A stretch of DNA of 64,000 bases from Nocardioides sp. AX2bis (GTDB lineage: Bacteria > Actinomycetota > Actinomycetes > Propionibacteriales > Nocardioidaceae). The notes beneath the pieces are model-generated. The model saw only the letters and a list, made by a program, of their open reading frames with translations. It did no database searches and had not been told where the DNA came from. Positions 1 through 9,046 of this stretch are shown here, one piece after another. The translations under genes were made by a program, and so were the position numbers. Location: NCBI RefSeq assembly GCF_902506435.1, contig NZ_LR733215.1, positions 3,141,189 through 3,205,188 on the forward strand. The letters run 5' to 3'. Within the stretch, counting starts at the first letter, position 1; the number at the start of each line of letters is the position of its first letter.

Positions 1-342
1 GTACGGGTGCTCGCCGAGCTCGGAGCCCTCGATCACCGGCGTCCACTCGTCGAGCAGGCCGACCATCGTGCGCAGCAGCCGGGTCTTGCCCTGGCCGCGC
101 TCGCCGAGCAGCACGATGTCGTGGCCCGCGATCAGCGCCCGCTCGAGCTGCGGGACCACGGTGTGCTCGAAGCCGTGCAGGCCCGGCCACGGGTCGCGGC
201 CCTCGCGCAGGGCGTCCAGCAGGTTCTCGCGGATCTCAGTGCGGAGCGAGCGCAGCTGGTGCCCGGAGGCGCGCAGCTGGCCGACGGTACGGGCCTCGGG
301 GGCCGGCGACGGGGAGGGACCGGCGGTCGGGGTGGCAGTCAC
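1..342 (-). CDS. MoxR/magnesium-chelatase-type AAA+ ATPase, N-terminal part
   Basis: This is a partial gene: 114 residues are visible from a GTG start and the frame stays open to the window edge. Seen: a Pro/Ala-rich N-terminus, then a Walker A loop, GERGQGKT, at about residues 80-87, following a hydrophobic strand (ALIAGHDIVLL). The surrounding text (PWPGLHGFEHTVVPQLERAL) is typical of magnesium-chelatase ChlI-like ATPases that actinobacteria encode alone. The family uses ATP hydrolysis to remodel partner proteins, often VWA-domain proteins; the partner here would lie outside the window. It is divergent from the acyltransferase gene, with about 130 bp between them. The start is GTG because no other start precedes the conserved part. 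Confidence 0.72.
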   Translation of the reverse strand, partial: MTATPTAGPSPSPAPEARTVGQLRASGHQLRSLRTEIRENLLDALREGRDPWPGLHGFEHTVVPQLERALIAGHDIVLLGERGQGKTRLLRTMVGLLDEWTPVIEGSELGEHPY

Positions 343-473
343 GAATTCCACGGTACGCCCGGCCGCCCAGCCCGTGACGGGCCCTCCCCGCGGACGGCCT
401 GCCCGGTGTCGGCCGGGGCCAGTAGGGTCCGGTCCGGAGGCGCTCGAGGGCGAGTGTCGGAAGGAGTGCGGTC
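343..473. promoter_or_regulatory. divergent intergenic region with -10-like box
   Basis: A 131-bp gap separates two divergent starts. TAGGGT at 423-428 on the + strand resembles an actinobacterial -10 box. AAGGAG at 461-466 is a good ribosome binding site 7 nt before the GTG at 474. No -10 box was recognised for the minus-strand gene. Confidence 0.4.
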
Positions 474-1907
474 GTGGGACGCACGCTGCTGTCCGTGAAC
501 GACTCGGCCTGGCTGTTCGCCGAGACCCGTCGTACCCCGATGCAGGTCGGCATGCTGGCGACCTTCCGGGTGCCCGAGGGCGAGCCGACCTTCGTGGCGG
601 ACCTCGTCGCGAGGTGGCGGGAGGCGCGGCACTTCCACCCGCCCTACAACTACCTCTTCCACCGGTTCCCGGTCCCGAGCTGGAGCGAGCTCGAGGACGA
701 CCAGATCGACCTCGACTACCACCTGCGCCACTCCGCCCTGCCCTCTCCCGGCTCCCAGCGCGAGCTCGGCGTCCTGGTCTCGCGGCTGCACTCCTCCCGG
801 ATGGACCGGCGCTACCCGTTGTGGGAGTGCCACGTCATCGAGGGCCTGGAGGAGGACCGCTGGTCGCTCTACTTCAAGGCGCACCACTCCCAGGTCGACG
901 GCGTCGGCGGGGTACGCCTCCTGCGCCGGATGCTCTCGGTCGACCCCGAGCGCCGCGGCATGCTGCCCCCGTGGGCCGTCGGCGCCCACGGGCCCGACCA
1001 GTCCGGGCTGCCGCCGCGCGAGAAGCCCACGCGCGAGGTGGAGCGTGCAGCCGACGTCGCCGACCGCGACTCCCTGCTCGGCGACCTCGCCACCGGGGTC
1101 ACCGACCGGGTGCGCGCCGGCGCGGCGGTCGGCGGCTCGCTGGCCCAGACCTACGTCGAGACGCTGACCGGCCTGCGCCGCGACCCCGACCGCGCCGTGC
1201 CCTTCCGCGCCCCACGCTCGATCCTCAACGAGCGCATCCACGCACCCCGCCGCTTCGCCACCCAGCACTACTCCGTCGACCGGCTCAAGGCCGTCGCGAC
1301 GGCCGCCGACGCGAGCCTCAACGACGTCTACCTCGCGCTCTGCGGGGGCGCGCTGCGCCGCTACCTGCTCGAGCTCGACGCCCTGCCCACCGACGACCTG
1401 ACCGCCAACGTGCCGGTGTCGGTCCGCCCGGAGGGCGGCGCCCGGGTGGGCAACGCGATCACCTTCCTCTACGCCAGCCTCGGCACCACCGTCGAGGACC
1501 CGCTGCAGCGGGTGGCGCTGATCAAGGCCTCGACGCGGCTGGGCAAGGCCCGCCTGCCTGACGTCGGCGGCGCCGCGATGGACGCCTACACCGCCGCCCT
1601 GATGGCGCCGTTCCTGTCCGTGGCGCTCCTCGGCGTCGGCGGTCACGGACGCCCGGCCGCGAACGTCGTGGTCTCCAACGTCCCCGGGCCCGCCGAGACC
1701 CGCTACCTCGACGGCTCACCGGTGGAGGAGATCTACCCGGTCAGCCTGCTCTTCAACGGCCAGGCCCTCAACATCACCGGGGTCAGCTACGACGGCTCCT
1801 TCAACATCGGCTTCACCGGGTGCCGCGACTCCGTCCCGAGCCTGCAGCGCATCGCGGTGTACTCCGGCGAGGAGCTGGAGCGCCTCGAGCAGGCCCTCGG
1901 CCTGTGA
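474..1907 (+). CDS. WS/DGAT wax ester synthase/diacylglycerol O-acyltransferase
   Basis: The 477-residue length is typical of the bifunctional wax ester synthase/acyl-CoA:diacylglycerol acyltransferase family. The acyltransferase motif HHxxxDG is seen as HHSQVDG at residues 137-143. The C-terminal half contains NVVVSNVPGP, matching the conserved ND/NVPGP block of the family. The enzyme would esterify acyl-CoA with diacylglycerol or fatty alcohol to make storage lipid at the membrane. The start is the GTG at 474, preceded by AAGGAG. The stop overlaps the next gene by 4 bp (GTGA), so this gene and the adenylate cyclase are probably translated together. Whether it makes triacylglycerol or wax ester cannot be read from sequence. 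Confidence 0.9.
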   Translation: MGRTLLSVNDSAWLFAETRRTPMQVGMLATFRVPEGEPTFVADLVARWREARHFHPPYNYLFHRFPVPSWSELEDDQIDLDYHLRHSALPSPGSQRELGVLVSRLHSSRMDRRYPLWECHVIEGLEEDRWSLYFKAHHSQVDGVGGVRLLRRMLSVDPERRGMLPPWAVGAHGPDQSGLPPREKPTREVERAADVADRDSLLGDLATGVTDRVRAGAAVGGSLAQTYVETLTGLRRDPDRAVPFRAPRSILNERIHAPRRFATQHYSVDRLKAVATAADASLNDVYLALCGGALRRYLLELDALPTDDLTANVPVSVRPEGGARVGNAITFLYASLGTTVEDPLQRVALIKASTRLGKARLPDVGGAAMDAYTAALMAPFLSVALLGVGGHGRPAANVVVSNVPGPAETRYLDGSPVEEIYPVSLLFNGQALNITGVSYDGSFNIGFTGCRDSVPSLQRIAVYSGEELERLEQALGL

Positions 1908-2749
1908 GCGCGGCCTCCGTCCTGCTCGGGGGTGCGGCGCTGCTGCTCGCCGTCGGGCTGGGGGCGGCCGTGCTGCTGCTGCGCCGCGAACGGCTCGCCC
2001 ATGACGCGACCCGGGCCCGCGCGGCCCGGCTCGAGGCCGACCTCGACGCGGCGCTGCGGCCGCCGTCGCCGGCCACCGGCGTCGAGCGCGCGGTGCGCCG
2101 CGTCGTGCGCACCGCGGCCCAGCTGCGCCGCGAGGGCGTCGGCGGCCTGCTGCAGTCCTCCCTCGACGACCTGCAGACGTGGGCCACCGACGGCCGGTCC
2201 CAGGTCGCCACCATGGCCGCGGCCGACGGCACGGTGACCCTGTTCTTCTCCGACATCGAGGGGTCCACCCGCTTGAACGCCCGGCTCGGCGACGACGCGT
2301 TCGTCAAGGTGCTGGCCGCGCACGACGCCCTGGTCCGCTCGCGGGTGGAGAAGCACCGCGGTCAGGTCGTCAAGACCGCCGGCGACGGGTTCATGGTGGC
2401 CTTCCGTGACGCCGAGGCCGCCTGCCGGGCCGCGCTGAGCATCCAGCGGCGCCTGGCCTCGGGCCGCGACCACCGGTTGCGCAGGGAGCGCGTCGCCGTC
2501 CGGATCGGGATCCACACCGGCACCGCGGTCAGCCGCGACGGCGACTACTTCGGGCGCAACGTCGCCACGGCGGCGCGGCTCGCCGACCTGGCCGACGGGG
2601 GGCAGGTGCTGGCCTCGCGCGCGGTCGCCGCGGCCCTCGACGAGGACGCGGTGATCGTCCTCGAGCCGCGCGGCGAGACGGAGCTGCGAGGGCTGCCGGG
2701 CACGCACGAGGTCTACCTGGTCGAGCCCCGGCCGGGCACGCCGCCCTAG
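1904..2749 (+). CDS. membrane-anchored class III adenylate/guanylate cyclase
   Basis: There are 281 residues from a GTG overlapping the upstream stop codon (GTGA). Seen: one N-terminal membrane helix (about residues 4-27), a charged helical linker, then a class III cyclase domain. Metal-binding and catalytic blocks are visible as FFSDIEGST, KTAGDGFMVAF, IGIHTG and a GRNVATAARL helix. The protein should make a cyclic nucleotide (probably cAMP) from the cytoplasmic face. A longer frame upstream runs inside the acyltransferase gene and was not used. Its stop codon overlaps the stop of the convergent LuxR gene. Coupling to a lipid-synthesis gene is unexplained. Confidence 0.85.
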   Translation: MSAASVLLGGAALLLAVGLGAAVLLLRRERLAHDATRARAARLEADLDAALRPPSPATGVERAVRRVVRTAAQLRREGVGGLLQSSLDDLQTWATDGRSQVATMAAADGTVTLFFSDIEGSTRLNARLGDDAFVKVLAAHDALVRSRVEKHRGQVVKTAGDGFMVAFRDAEAACRAALSIQRRLASGRDHRLRRERVAVRIGIHTGTAVSRDGDYFGRNVATAARLADLADGGQVLASRAVAAALDEDAVIVLEPRGETELRGLPGTHEVYLVEPRPGTPP

Positions 2750-3459
2750 TCGCGCTGGCGGAGCAGGAGCGCGACGGCCTGCGTACGACGGGAGACGCCG
2801 AGCTTCGACAGCATCCCGGTCACGTGGTTCTTCACCGTCTTCTCGCTGATCTGGAGCTCGCCGGCGATGCGCCGGTTGCTCAGGCCCTCGGCGATCAGGT
2901 CGAGCACCGCCCGCTCCCGCGGGGTCAGTCGCCACAGGGCCGGTCGGCCGCCGGTCGCGTACGCCACCGAGTCGGCCGCGGCCACGACGCCGGCGGGCGG
3001 GGCACCCTCCTGGCCGGGAGCGCGGGAGCGTACCGGCGGCAGCGCGAGGGTGCCGCCGGCCGCGACCTTCCGCACCCCGTCGAGCAGGTGACCGCCGCCG
3101 ACCCCCTTCAGCAGGACCCCCGAGGCACCGGCCGCGAGCACGCCCGTGACCGCCACCTCGTCGTCGAAGGCGGTGAGCACCACGACCGCCGTGCCCTGGG
3201 CCAGGGCCGCCCGGCAGACCTCGGCGCCGTCACCGTCGGGCAGCCGGACGTCGACCACGGCCAGGTCCGGCAGGACCCGCCTCAGCTCGCGCATCGCCCC
3301 GGCGACGTCCCCGGCCTCACCGGCCACCTCGAGGTCCGGCTCGGCGTCCAGCAGCGACCGCAGCCCGCGACGCACCAGCTCGTGGTCGTCGACCAGCAGC
3401 ACCCGCACGACCCGGGCCGGTGCCGCGATCTCGGTGGGCTGCTGGGTCATGGCGGGCAT
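2746..3459 (-). CDS. NarL/FixJ-type response regulator (LuxR HTH)
   Basis: The protein has 237 residues. The receiver domain shows the acidic pair at D24-D25 (LLVDDHEL) and the phospho-acceptor aspartate at about 70 (VVDVRLPDGDG), with the switch region LTAFDDE and the KGVGG lysine later. The C-terminus (about 172-235) is a LuxR helix-turn-helix with LTPRERAVLDLIAEGLSNRRIAGEL. No cognate histidine kinase lies next to it, so it is an orphan regulator here. ATG at 3459 is used; a second ATG three codons in (3450) is equally possible, and neither has a clear ribosome binding site. Confidence 0.85.
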   Translation of the reverse strand: MPAMTQQPTEIAAPARVVRVLLVDDHELVRRGLRSLLDAEPDLEVAGEAGDVAGAMRELRRVLPDLAVVDVRLPDGDGAEVCRAALAQGTAVVVLTAFDDEVAVTGVLAAGASGVLLKGVGGGHLLDGVRKVAAGGTLALPPVRSRAPGQEGAPPAGVVAAADSVAYATGGRPALWRLTPRERAVLDLIAEGLSNRRIAGELQISEKTVKNHVTGMLSKLGVSRRTQAVALLLRQRD

Positions 3460-3522
3460 CGAGCCAGTTTCAACGACCCGGGTGGCACCGCCCAGAGGCG
3501 TACGTCGCGGCGCCCGCGTGAC

Positions 3523-5322
3523 CTAGGTCCCTGGAGTGCCCGGGTCCCGCGTCGACCGCTCCCGCTCGACCCGGTCGGCCTCGGCGGCGCGCGCCTCCTC
3601 GTCGGCGACCTCCACACCGTCCTCGCTCGGGGCGGTGACCAGCTCGAACCCGCCGTCGTGGCGGTCCGCCCCGCTGGTGACCGCGACCTCGACCAGGGCC
3701 ACGCCGGCCCGCTCGCGCACGATGATCGGGTCGTGGCGCAGGTCGCGGTAGAGCGAGAGGCACAGCGCGAGGATGACCAGCACGAACGGCACCGAGGCGA
3801 CCACGGTCACCCGCTGCAGGCCGCTGAGGGCGTTGTTGCCGCCGACGGCGAGCATGATCGCGGCCACGGCGCCGGTCAGCGTCCCCCAGAAGACCACCGT
3901 GCGCTTGCTGGGCTCGATCCGCCCCTTCTCCGACAGCGTGCCCATCACCAGCGAGGCGGCGTCGGCGCCGGAGACGAAGAAGACCGCCACCAGCAGCATG
4001 ACCACCACGGTCGAGACCGAGGCCAGGGGGTAGTCGCCGAGCAGCGCGAAGAGCGCGGTGTCGAAGTTGACGACGCCGTCCGGGGCGAGGTCGCCGCCGG
4101 TGCGCTGCTGGTCGATCGCCGCGCCGCCGAAGACCGCGAACCAGACCAGGCTGACCAGGGTCGGCACCAGCAGCACGCCGGTCACGAACTGGCGGATGGT
4201 GCGGCCCCGGCTGATCCGGGCGATGAACATGCCGACGAAGGGGGTCCAGGAGACCCACCAGGCCCAGTAGAAGACCGTCCAGTCGCCCAGCCAGGCGTTC
4301 ATGTCGGCGTCGCCGGTGGCGGCGGTCCGCGAGGCCATCTCGCCCATCTGGCCGAGGTAGTCGGCCAGCGTGGTCGGGATCAGGTTCAGGATCAGCAGGG
4401 TCGGGCCGACGACGAAGACGAAGACGGCCAGGACCAGCGCGAGGACCATGTTGCCGTTGGAGAGGTACTGGATGCCCTTCTCGACGCCGGACACCGCGGA
4501 GGCGATGAAGGCGACCGTCAGGACCGCGATGATGCCGACCAGGACGGGGGTGCCGACCTCGCCGACCCACCCGTTGAAGCGCAGGCCGCCGGCGATCTGC
4601 AGGGCGCCGAGGCCCAGCGAGGCGGCCGAGCCGAAGAGCGTGGCGAAGATGGCCAGGATGTCGACCACGCGACCGAACGGGCCCTCCGCGTGCCGGCCGA
4701 TCAGGGGCCAGAAGGCGGCGGAGATGGTCTGCGAGCGCCCGGCGCGGTAGCTGCCGTAGGCGATGGCGATGCCGACCACGGCGTAGATCGCCCAGGGGTG
4801 CAGGCCCCAGTGGAACATCGTGGTCGCCATCGCGACCTCGATCGCGTCGTCGGAACCGCCCTCGACCGTGCCCGGGGGCGGGGAGGTGAAGTGCGACAGC
4901 GGCTCGGCGACGCCGTAGAACATCAGGCCGATGCCCATGCCCGCGCTGAACATCATCGCGATCCAGGAGACCGTCTTGAACTCCGGCTTCTCCCCGTCGT
5001 GGCCGAGCGGGATCTTGCCGTAGCGGCTGGCGGCCAGCCACAGCACGTAGACCACGAAGAAGGACGAGACCAGCACGAAGAACCAGCCGCCGTTGGTGAC
5101 CACGGCGTCCTGCGCGGTCGTCGAGGCGGAGGCGAGGTTCTTGGTGCTGAGGATCCCCCACGCCACGAAGCCGATCGCGATCGCGCCGGTGACCACGAAG
5201 ACCACGAGGTCGACGTTGTCGCGCCAGCGCGGGGACAGGGGGCGGTCGGCCGCGCTCGTGCCGCGGCCGGGGCCGGGGCCGGCTGCGGGGCCGGGGGTCG
5301 GTGTCTGCTCGTCGATGGCCAC
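3523..5322 (-). CDS. BCCT-family betaine/choline/carnitine transporter
   Basis: The protein has 599 residues and about twelve hydrophobic segments, the length and topology of BetP/OpuD-type secondary transporters. The family signature is seen in the third-helix block FSAGMGIGLMFYG and in the Trp-rich segment FYWAWWVSWTPFVGMFIARISRGRT. The protein would import a compatible solute such as glycine betaine with sodium, for osmoprotection. The C-terminal tail (about 545-599) is acidic and charged, as in osmosensing members. The GTG start follows TAACCT by 6 nt, suggesting a leaderless message. Substrate cannot be told from sequence alone. Confidence 0.9.
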   Translation of the reverse strand: MAIDEQTPTPGPAAGPGPGRGTSAADRPLSPRWRDNVDLVVFVVTGAIAIGFVAWGILSTKNLASASTTAQDAVVTNGGWFFVLVSSFFVVYVLWLAASRYGKIPLGHDGEKPEFKTVSWIAMMFSAGMGIGLMFYGVAEPLSHFTSPPPGTVEGGSDDAIEVAMATTMFHWGLHPWAIYAVVGIAIAYGSYRAGRSQTISAAFWPLIGRHAEGPFGRVVDILAIFATLFGSAASLGLGALQIAGGLRFNGWVGEVGTPVLVGIIAVLTVAFIASAVSGVEKGIQYLSNGNMVLALVLAVFVFVVGPTLLILNLIPTTLADYLGQMGEMASRTAATGDADMNAWLGDWTVFYWAWWVSWTPFVGMFIARISRGRTIRQFVTGVLLVPTLVSLVWFAVFGGAAIDQQRTGGDLAPDGVVNFDTALFALLGDYPLASVSTVVVMLLVAVFFVSGADAASLVMGTLSEKGRIEPSKRTVVFWGTLTGAVAAIMLAVGGNNALSGLQRVTVVASVPFVLVILALCLSLYRDLRHDPIIVRERAGVALVEVAVTSGADRHDGGFELVTAPSEDGVEVADEEARAAEADRVERERSTRDPGTPGT

Positions 5323-5401
5323 CGACCGAGGTTAAGCCCACCCCCACGGGTGAGGACATACCCCGGTGGGGGTGCAGCCGGGACCAAGGTCCCCAGACGG
5401 G

Positions 5402-6808
5402 TCAGGTCGAGCTGAGGTAGCCCAGCAGGTCCTGGCGGGTCAGCACCCCGACCGGCGAGCCGTCCTCCTGGACCAGCACCGCGTCGGCGTCCTCGAGCAG
5501 GTGCACGGCAGCCTGGGCACCCTCGGTCGCGCCGATCGTGGGCAGCGCGGGCGACATGTGCTGCTCGACGAGGTCGGTCAGCCGGGCGTCGCCGGCGTAG
5601 AGCGCCTCGAGCAGCGCGCGGTCCGACACCGACCCGGCGACCTCCTGCGCGACCACGGGGGGCTCCGCGCGGACCACCGGCATCTGGGAGACGCCGTACT
5701 CCCGAAGGATCGCGACGGCCTCGGCGATGGTCTCGCCGGGGTGGGTGTGCACGAGGTCGGGCAGCCGGCCGTCCTTGCCACGCAGCACCTCGCCCACGGT
5801 GCGGCCCTCGCGGGCGTCGGCGCCGGTGGTCGGGAAGCCGTAGGTGGCCAGCCAGTCGTCGTTGAAGATCTTCGACAGGTAGCCGCGCCCGGAGTCGGGC
5901 AGCAGCACCACGATCACCGCGTCGCGGCCCTCGGGCGTGCCGGCGAGCTCGTGCGCGAGCTGGCGGGCGGCGTACGCGGCCATCCCGCAGGAGCCCCCGA
6001 CGAGCATCGCCTCCTCGCGGGCCAGGCGGCGGGTGAACGCGAACGAGTCGGCGTCGGAGACCTCGATGATCCGGTCGGCGACGTCGCGGTCGTAGGTGTC
6101 GGGCCAGAAGTCCTCGCCGACGCCCTCGACCAGGTACGGCCGACCGGTGCCGCCGGAGTAGACCGACCCGCTGGGGTCGGCGCCGACGACCTGGACGGTG
6201 GGGTCCTGCTCCTTCAGGTAGCGACCGACGCCCGAGATCGTGCCGCCGGTGCCGACGCCGGCCACGAAGTGGGTGACCCGGCCCTCGGTCTGCGTCCACA
6301 CCTCGGGCCCGGTGGTCTCGTAGTGCGAGCGCGGGTTGTGCGGGTTGGCGTACTGGTTGGGCTTCCAGGCGCCGGGCTCGGCGGCCAGCCGGTCGGAGAC
6401 GTTGTAGTAGCTGTCGGGGTGCTCGGGGGCGACGGCGGTCGGGCAGACGACGACGTCCGCGCCGTACGCGCGGAGCACGTTGCGCTTGTCCTCGCTGACC
6501 TTGTCGGGGCACACGAACACGCAGTGGTAGCCCTTGGCCTGGGCGACCATCGCGAGGCCGACGCCGGTGTTGCCGGAGGTCGGCTCGACGATCGTGCCGC
6601 CCGGCTGGAGCTCGCCGGACGCCTCGGCCGCCTCGATCATCCGGGTCGCGATCCGGTCCTTCACCGAGCCCCCCGGGTTGAGGTACTCGATCTTGGCCAG
6701 CACGACCGGCCCCTCCCCCGGAGCCGTCACGGGGAGGTCGAGGGTGCGGGCCAGCCGCACCAGGGGCGTGTCGCCGATGAGGTCGACCAGGGAGTCCACG
6801 TACTGCAT
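5402..6808 (-). CDS. cbs: cystathionine beta-synthase
   Basis: The protein has 468 residues. The N-terminal fold-type II PLP domain has the cofactor lysine in NPGGSVKDR (K50), the TSGNTG loop and the phosphate-binding GTGGT loop. Two C-terminal CBS motifs follow (about 335-468), ending in LTRQDLLGYLSS. This domain order is that of cystathionine beta-synthase, which joins serine and homocysteine in reverse transsulfuration. A cysteine synthase would lack the CBS pair. The ATG follows TAGGGT by 6 nt, a leaderless promoter layout. It is divergent from the SGNH hydrolase. Confidence 0.9.
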   Translation of the reverse strand: MQYVDSLVDLIGDTPLVRLARTLDLPVTAPGEGPVVLAKIEYLNPGGSVKDRIATRMIEAAEASGELQPGGTIVEPTSGNTGVGLAMVAQAKGYHCVFVCPDKVSEDKRNVLRAYGADVVVCPTAVAPEHPDSYYNVSDRLAAEPGAWKPNQYANPHNPRSHYETTGPEVWTQTEGRVTHFVAGVGTGGTISGVGRYLKEQDPTVQVVGADPSGSVYSGGTGRPYLVEGVGEDFWPDTYDRDVADRIIEVSDADSFAFTRRLAREEAMLVGGSCGMAAYAARQLAHELAGTPEGRDAVIVVLLPDSGRGYLSKIFNDDWLATYGFPTTGADAREGRTVGEVLRGKDGRLPDLVHTHPGETIAEAVAILREYGVSQMPVVRAEPPVVAQEVAGSVSDRALLEALYAGDARLTDLVEQHMSPALPTIGATEGAQAAVHLLEDADAVLVQEDGSPVGVLTRQDLLGYLSST

Positions 6809-6869
6809 CCGGTCACCCTAGGGCTCGGGGCCCTCCGGCGCCGCAGCGGTGGATCCCTAGGATGGAGGG

Positions 6870-7925
6870 GTGGGGAGAGCCGGAGCAGCACGCAAGCTCG
6901 CCGCCGCCGCGGCCTATGGCGGGGGCGGCCTGTCCGTCGTCGGCGCCGGGCTCTACGGCGTGCTGACCGCCGAGGCCAAGCTGGCCCGCAGGACGATCGG
7001 GCAGCCCCGTGACGAGCCCCCGCCGGACGCCACCGGCTGGTACGGCCGCGGCCGCCCCGGCCCCGCGATCAAGGTGGCGCTGCTGGGCGACTCCAGCGCG
7101 GCCGGGTACGGCGTCGAGCGCGTGGAGGAGACCCCGGGCGCGCTGCTGGCCAGCGGCGTCGCCGAGCACGCCGACCGGCGCGTCTACCTGCGCGAGTTCT
7201 GCAAGGTCGGCGCCGAGTCCTCCGCCCTGGCCGGGCAGGTCGACCGTGCGCTGGCGATCGAGCCGGACGTCGTGGTCGTCCTGATCGGCGCCAACGACGT
7301 CACCCACGTGACCCTGCCCTCGCAGTCGGTGCGCCACCTCTCCGAGGGCGTACGCCGGCTGATCGCCGCCGACTGCGCCGTCGTGGTCGGCACCTGCCCC
7401 GACCTGGGCACGATCAAGCCGATCGCGCCGCCGCTGAAGCAGGTGGCCCGTGCCTGGTCGCGACGGCTCGCGGCCGCCCAGACCATCGCGGTCGTCGAGG
7501 AGGGCGGGCGGACCGTCTCGATCGGCTCGGTGCTGGGCCCCGAGTTCGACGCCGCCCCCGCCCTGCTCTTCGGACCGGACCAGTTCCACCCCTCGGCCGC
7601 GGGCTACGCCTCGCTGTCGACCGTGCTGCTGCCCTCGGTGCTCGCCGCCCTCGGCTTCGCACGCCCCGACGAGGCGCTGCCGGAGGCGTACCGCGGTGAG
7701 GGCCGGCTGCCGATCACCGCCGCCGCCGTCGCCGCCGTGCAGACGCCCGGCACCGAGGTCGACGGGACCGCCGTCGGTGGCGAGAAGCGCGGCGTGCGCG
7801 GGCTCTGGGTGGAGCTGCGGCACCGCCGGGGCCGGCTGCCCGGCGAGGGCCAGGCGCCGGAGGCCGAGGAGACGGCCGAGGGCCCCGGATCAGATCCGGG
7901 GCCCTCGGGTCACGCGCCGACCTAG
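6870..7925 (+). CDS. SGNH/GDSL-family lipase or esterase
   Basis: The protein has 351 residues. Seen: an N-terminal hydrophobic stretch (AAAAAYGGGGLSVVGAGLYGVL) that could be a signal anchor, then the SGNH blocks: GDSSAAGYG with the nucleophile serine, IGANDVTH with the oxyanion asparagine, and DQFHPSAAGY with the catalytic Asp-His pair. The C-terminal 60 residues are charged and low in complexity. The protein is likely an exported or membrane-tethered hydrolase of unknown ester substrate. The GTG start is 6 nt behind TAGGAT (6858-6863), so the message is probably leaderless. Confidence 0.85.
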   Translation: MGRAGAARKLAAAAAYGGGGLSVVGAGLYGVLTAEAKLARRTIGQPRDEPPPDATGWYGRGRPGPAIKVALLGDSSAAGYGVERVEETPGALLASGVAEHADRRVYLREFCKVGAESSALAGQVDRALAIEPDVVVVLIGANDVTHVTLPSQSVRHLSEGVRRLIAADCAVVVGTCPDLGTIKPIAPPLKQVARAWSRRLAAAQTIAVVEEGGRTVSIGSVLGPEFDAAPALLFGPDQFHPSAAGYASLSTVLLPSVLAALGFARPDEALPEAYRGEGRLPITAAAVAAVQTPGTEVDGTAVGGEKRGVRGLWVELRHRRGRLPGEGQAPEAEETAEGPGSDPGPSGHAPT

Positions 7926-7954
7926 CGGGGGTCGGGGTCTGAGGTGCTCGTCGA

Positions 7955-8839
7955 TCAGTCGGAGGAGAAGATCGCGAGCAGGCGCAGCAGGTTGGTGTAG
8001 ATCCAGACCAGGCTGACGGTCATCGCGAACGCCGCACGCCACGACTCGCGCTCGGGCAGGCCGTTGGCGATGCCCTTCTCCACGAAGTCGAAGTCCATGA
8101 TCAGCATGAAGACACCGAGCACCAGGCCGACCACCGCGGTGATCACGCCGAGGACGCCGAAGCCGAACAGGCCGGTGTTCACACCGAACAGGCTGAGCAC
8201 GAGGCTCATCCCGGCCAGGCCGACCATGCCGAACATCGCAGCCATGACGCCCTTGCGGAACTTGTCACCGACCTTGATGTCGAAGAACTTGTACGCCGCG
8301 AGCGTGCCGGCGAAGGCCGCCATGGTGCCGAGGACGGCGCTGCTGACGATGCTGGACTCACCGGTGCTGGTGGCGACGTAGCTGTCGAGCACCTTGCTGA
8401 AGGCACCGAGGGCGACACCCTCGAGCACGGCGAAGGCCAGCACCAGGGCGGGGCTGATGACGCGCTTGAACGAGTTCACCATCGACAGCGCGAAGGCCCC
8501 GAGGGAGCCGATCATCGCGGCCGAGAAGACCGCCGCGGCGTTGCCCGAGGCGTCCATGTCGGGTGTGAGGACCCAGGTGGCCAGCGCTGCGAGCACGACG
8601 ACGCCGAGCGTCATCGCGGTCTTCTGGACCACCGAGTCGATCGTCATCCGGCCGCCGTCGGCGGCGAGGCCGTAGCCCTGGTCGCCCGGCTGGCCGGTGC
8701 CCCACTGGGACGGGTCGTTCGCGTAGCCCGGGTAGGCCGAGCCGTTGCCGGCGTAGGTCTGGTTGCCGTAGGACGGGGCGTTCTGGCCGCCTCGGTTGAA
8801 CTCCTCCGAGCGGCGGAACACCGGGTTGTTGCTCTGCAT
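7955..8839 (-). CDS. Bax inhibitor-1/YccA-family membrane protein
   Basis: The protein has 294 residues. A Gly/Asn/Tyr-rich cytoplasmic N-terminus (about 1-60) precedes seven hydrophobic segments, including AAFAGTLAAYKFF, GLAGMSLVLSLFG and VLGVFMLIMDFDFVEKGI. The conserved acidic pair DFDFVE near the sixth helix fits the BI-1 family, whose studied members act as pH-sensitive calcium leak channels. The ATG start at 8839 has an AAGGAG site just upstream on the minus strand. The physiological role in this organism is unknown. Confidence 0.85.
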   Translation of the reverse strand: MQSNNPVFRRSEEFNRGGQNAPSYGNQTYAGNGSAYPGYANDPSQWGTGQPGDQGYGLAADGGRMTIDSVVQKTAMTLGVVVLAALATWVLTPDMDASGNAAAVFSAAMIGSLGAFALSMVNSFKRVISPALVLAFAVLEGVALGAFSKVLDSYVATSTGESSIVSSAVLGTMAAFAGTLAAYKFFDIKVGDKFRKGVMAAMFGMVGLAGMSLVLSLFGVNTGLFGFGVLGVITAVVGLVLGVFMLIMDFDFVEKGIANGLPERESWRAAFAMTVSLVWIYTNLLRLLAIFSSD

Positions 8840-8962
8840 GTGGTCTCTCCTTGGAGGCCGGGGGTGTTGGCCGTCTGCGACGGCTCAGCGCGAGTCCCAG
8901 GTTAGCGGGTCTCACCTGCTTCAACGTGCGGGTCGGCCCCGGTGTTCCCACACGCCCCCACC

Positions 8963-9025
8963 GCCGAGGTGGCGCTCGCGGACAGCCGAGATGACGCTCG
9001 CGGCGCCTCGAGATGACGGTTCCGG
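8963..9025 (+). repeat. intergenic 22-bp tandem repeat, copy A
   Basis: Three head-to-tail units of about 22, 22 and 19 bp share the core GAGATGACGCTCGCGG. The whole 63-bp block is an inverted copy of positions 9954-10016, with 60 of 63 positions identical by eye. It lies between the promoter side of the Bax-inhibitor gene and the 3' end of the UAA tRNA. It contains no ORF. Confidence 0.8.
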
Positions 9026-9046
9026 CGCACTGGTGGTGCGCCGGGG

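Noticed and set aside
2824..5415. 863-codon open frame on the + strand
   Set aside because: Shadow of the LuxR and BCCT genes; low-complexity His/Gln/Asp/Arg text.
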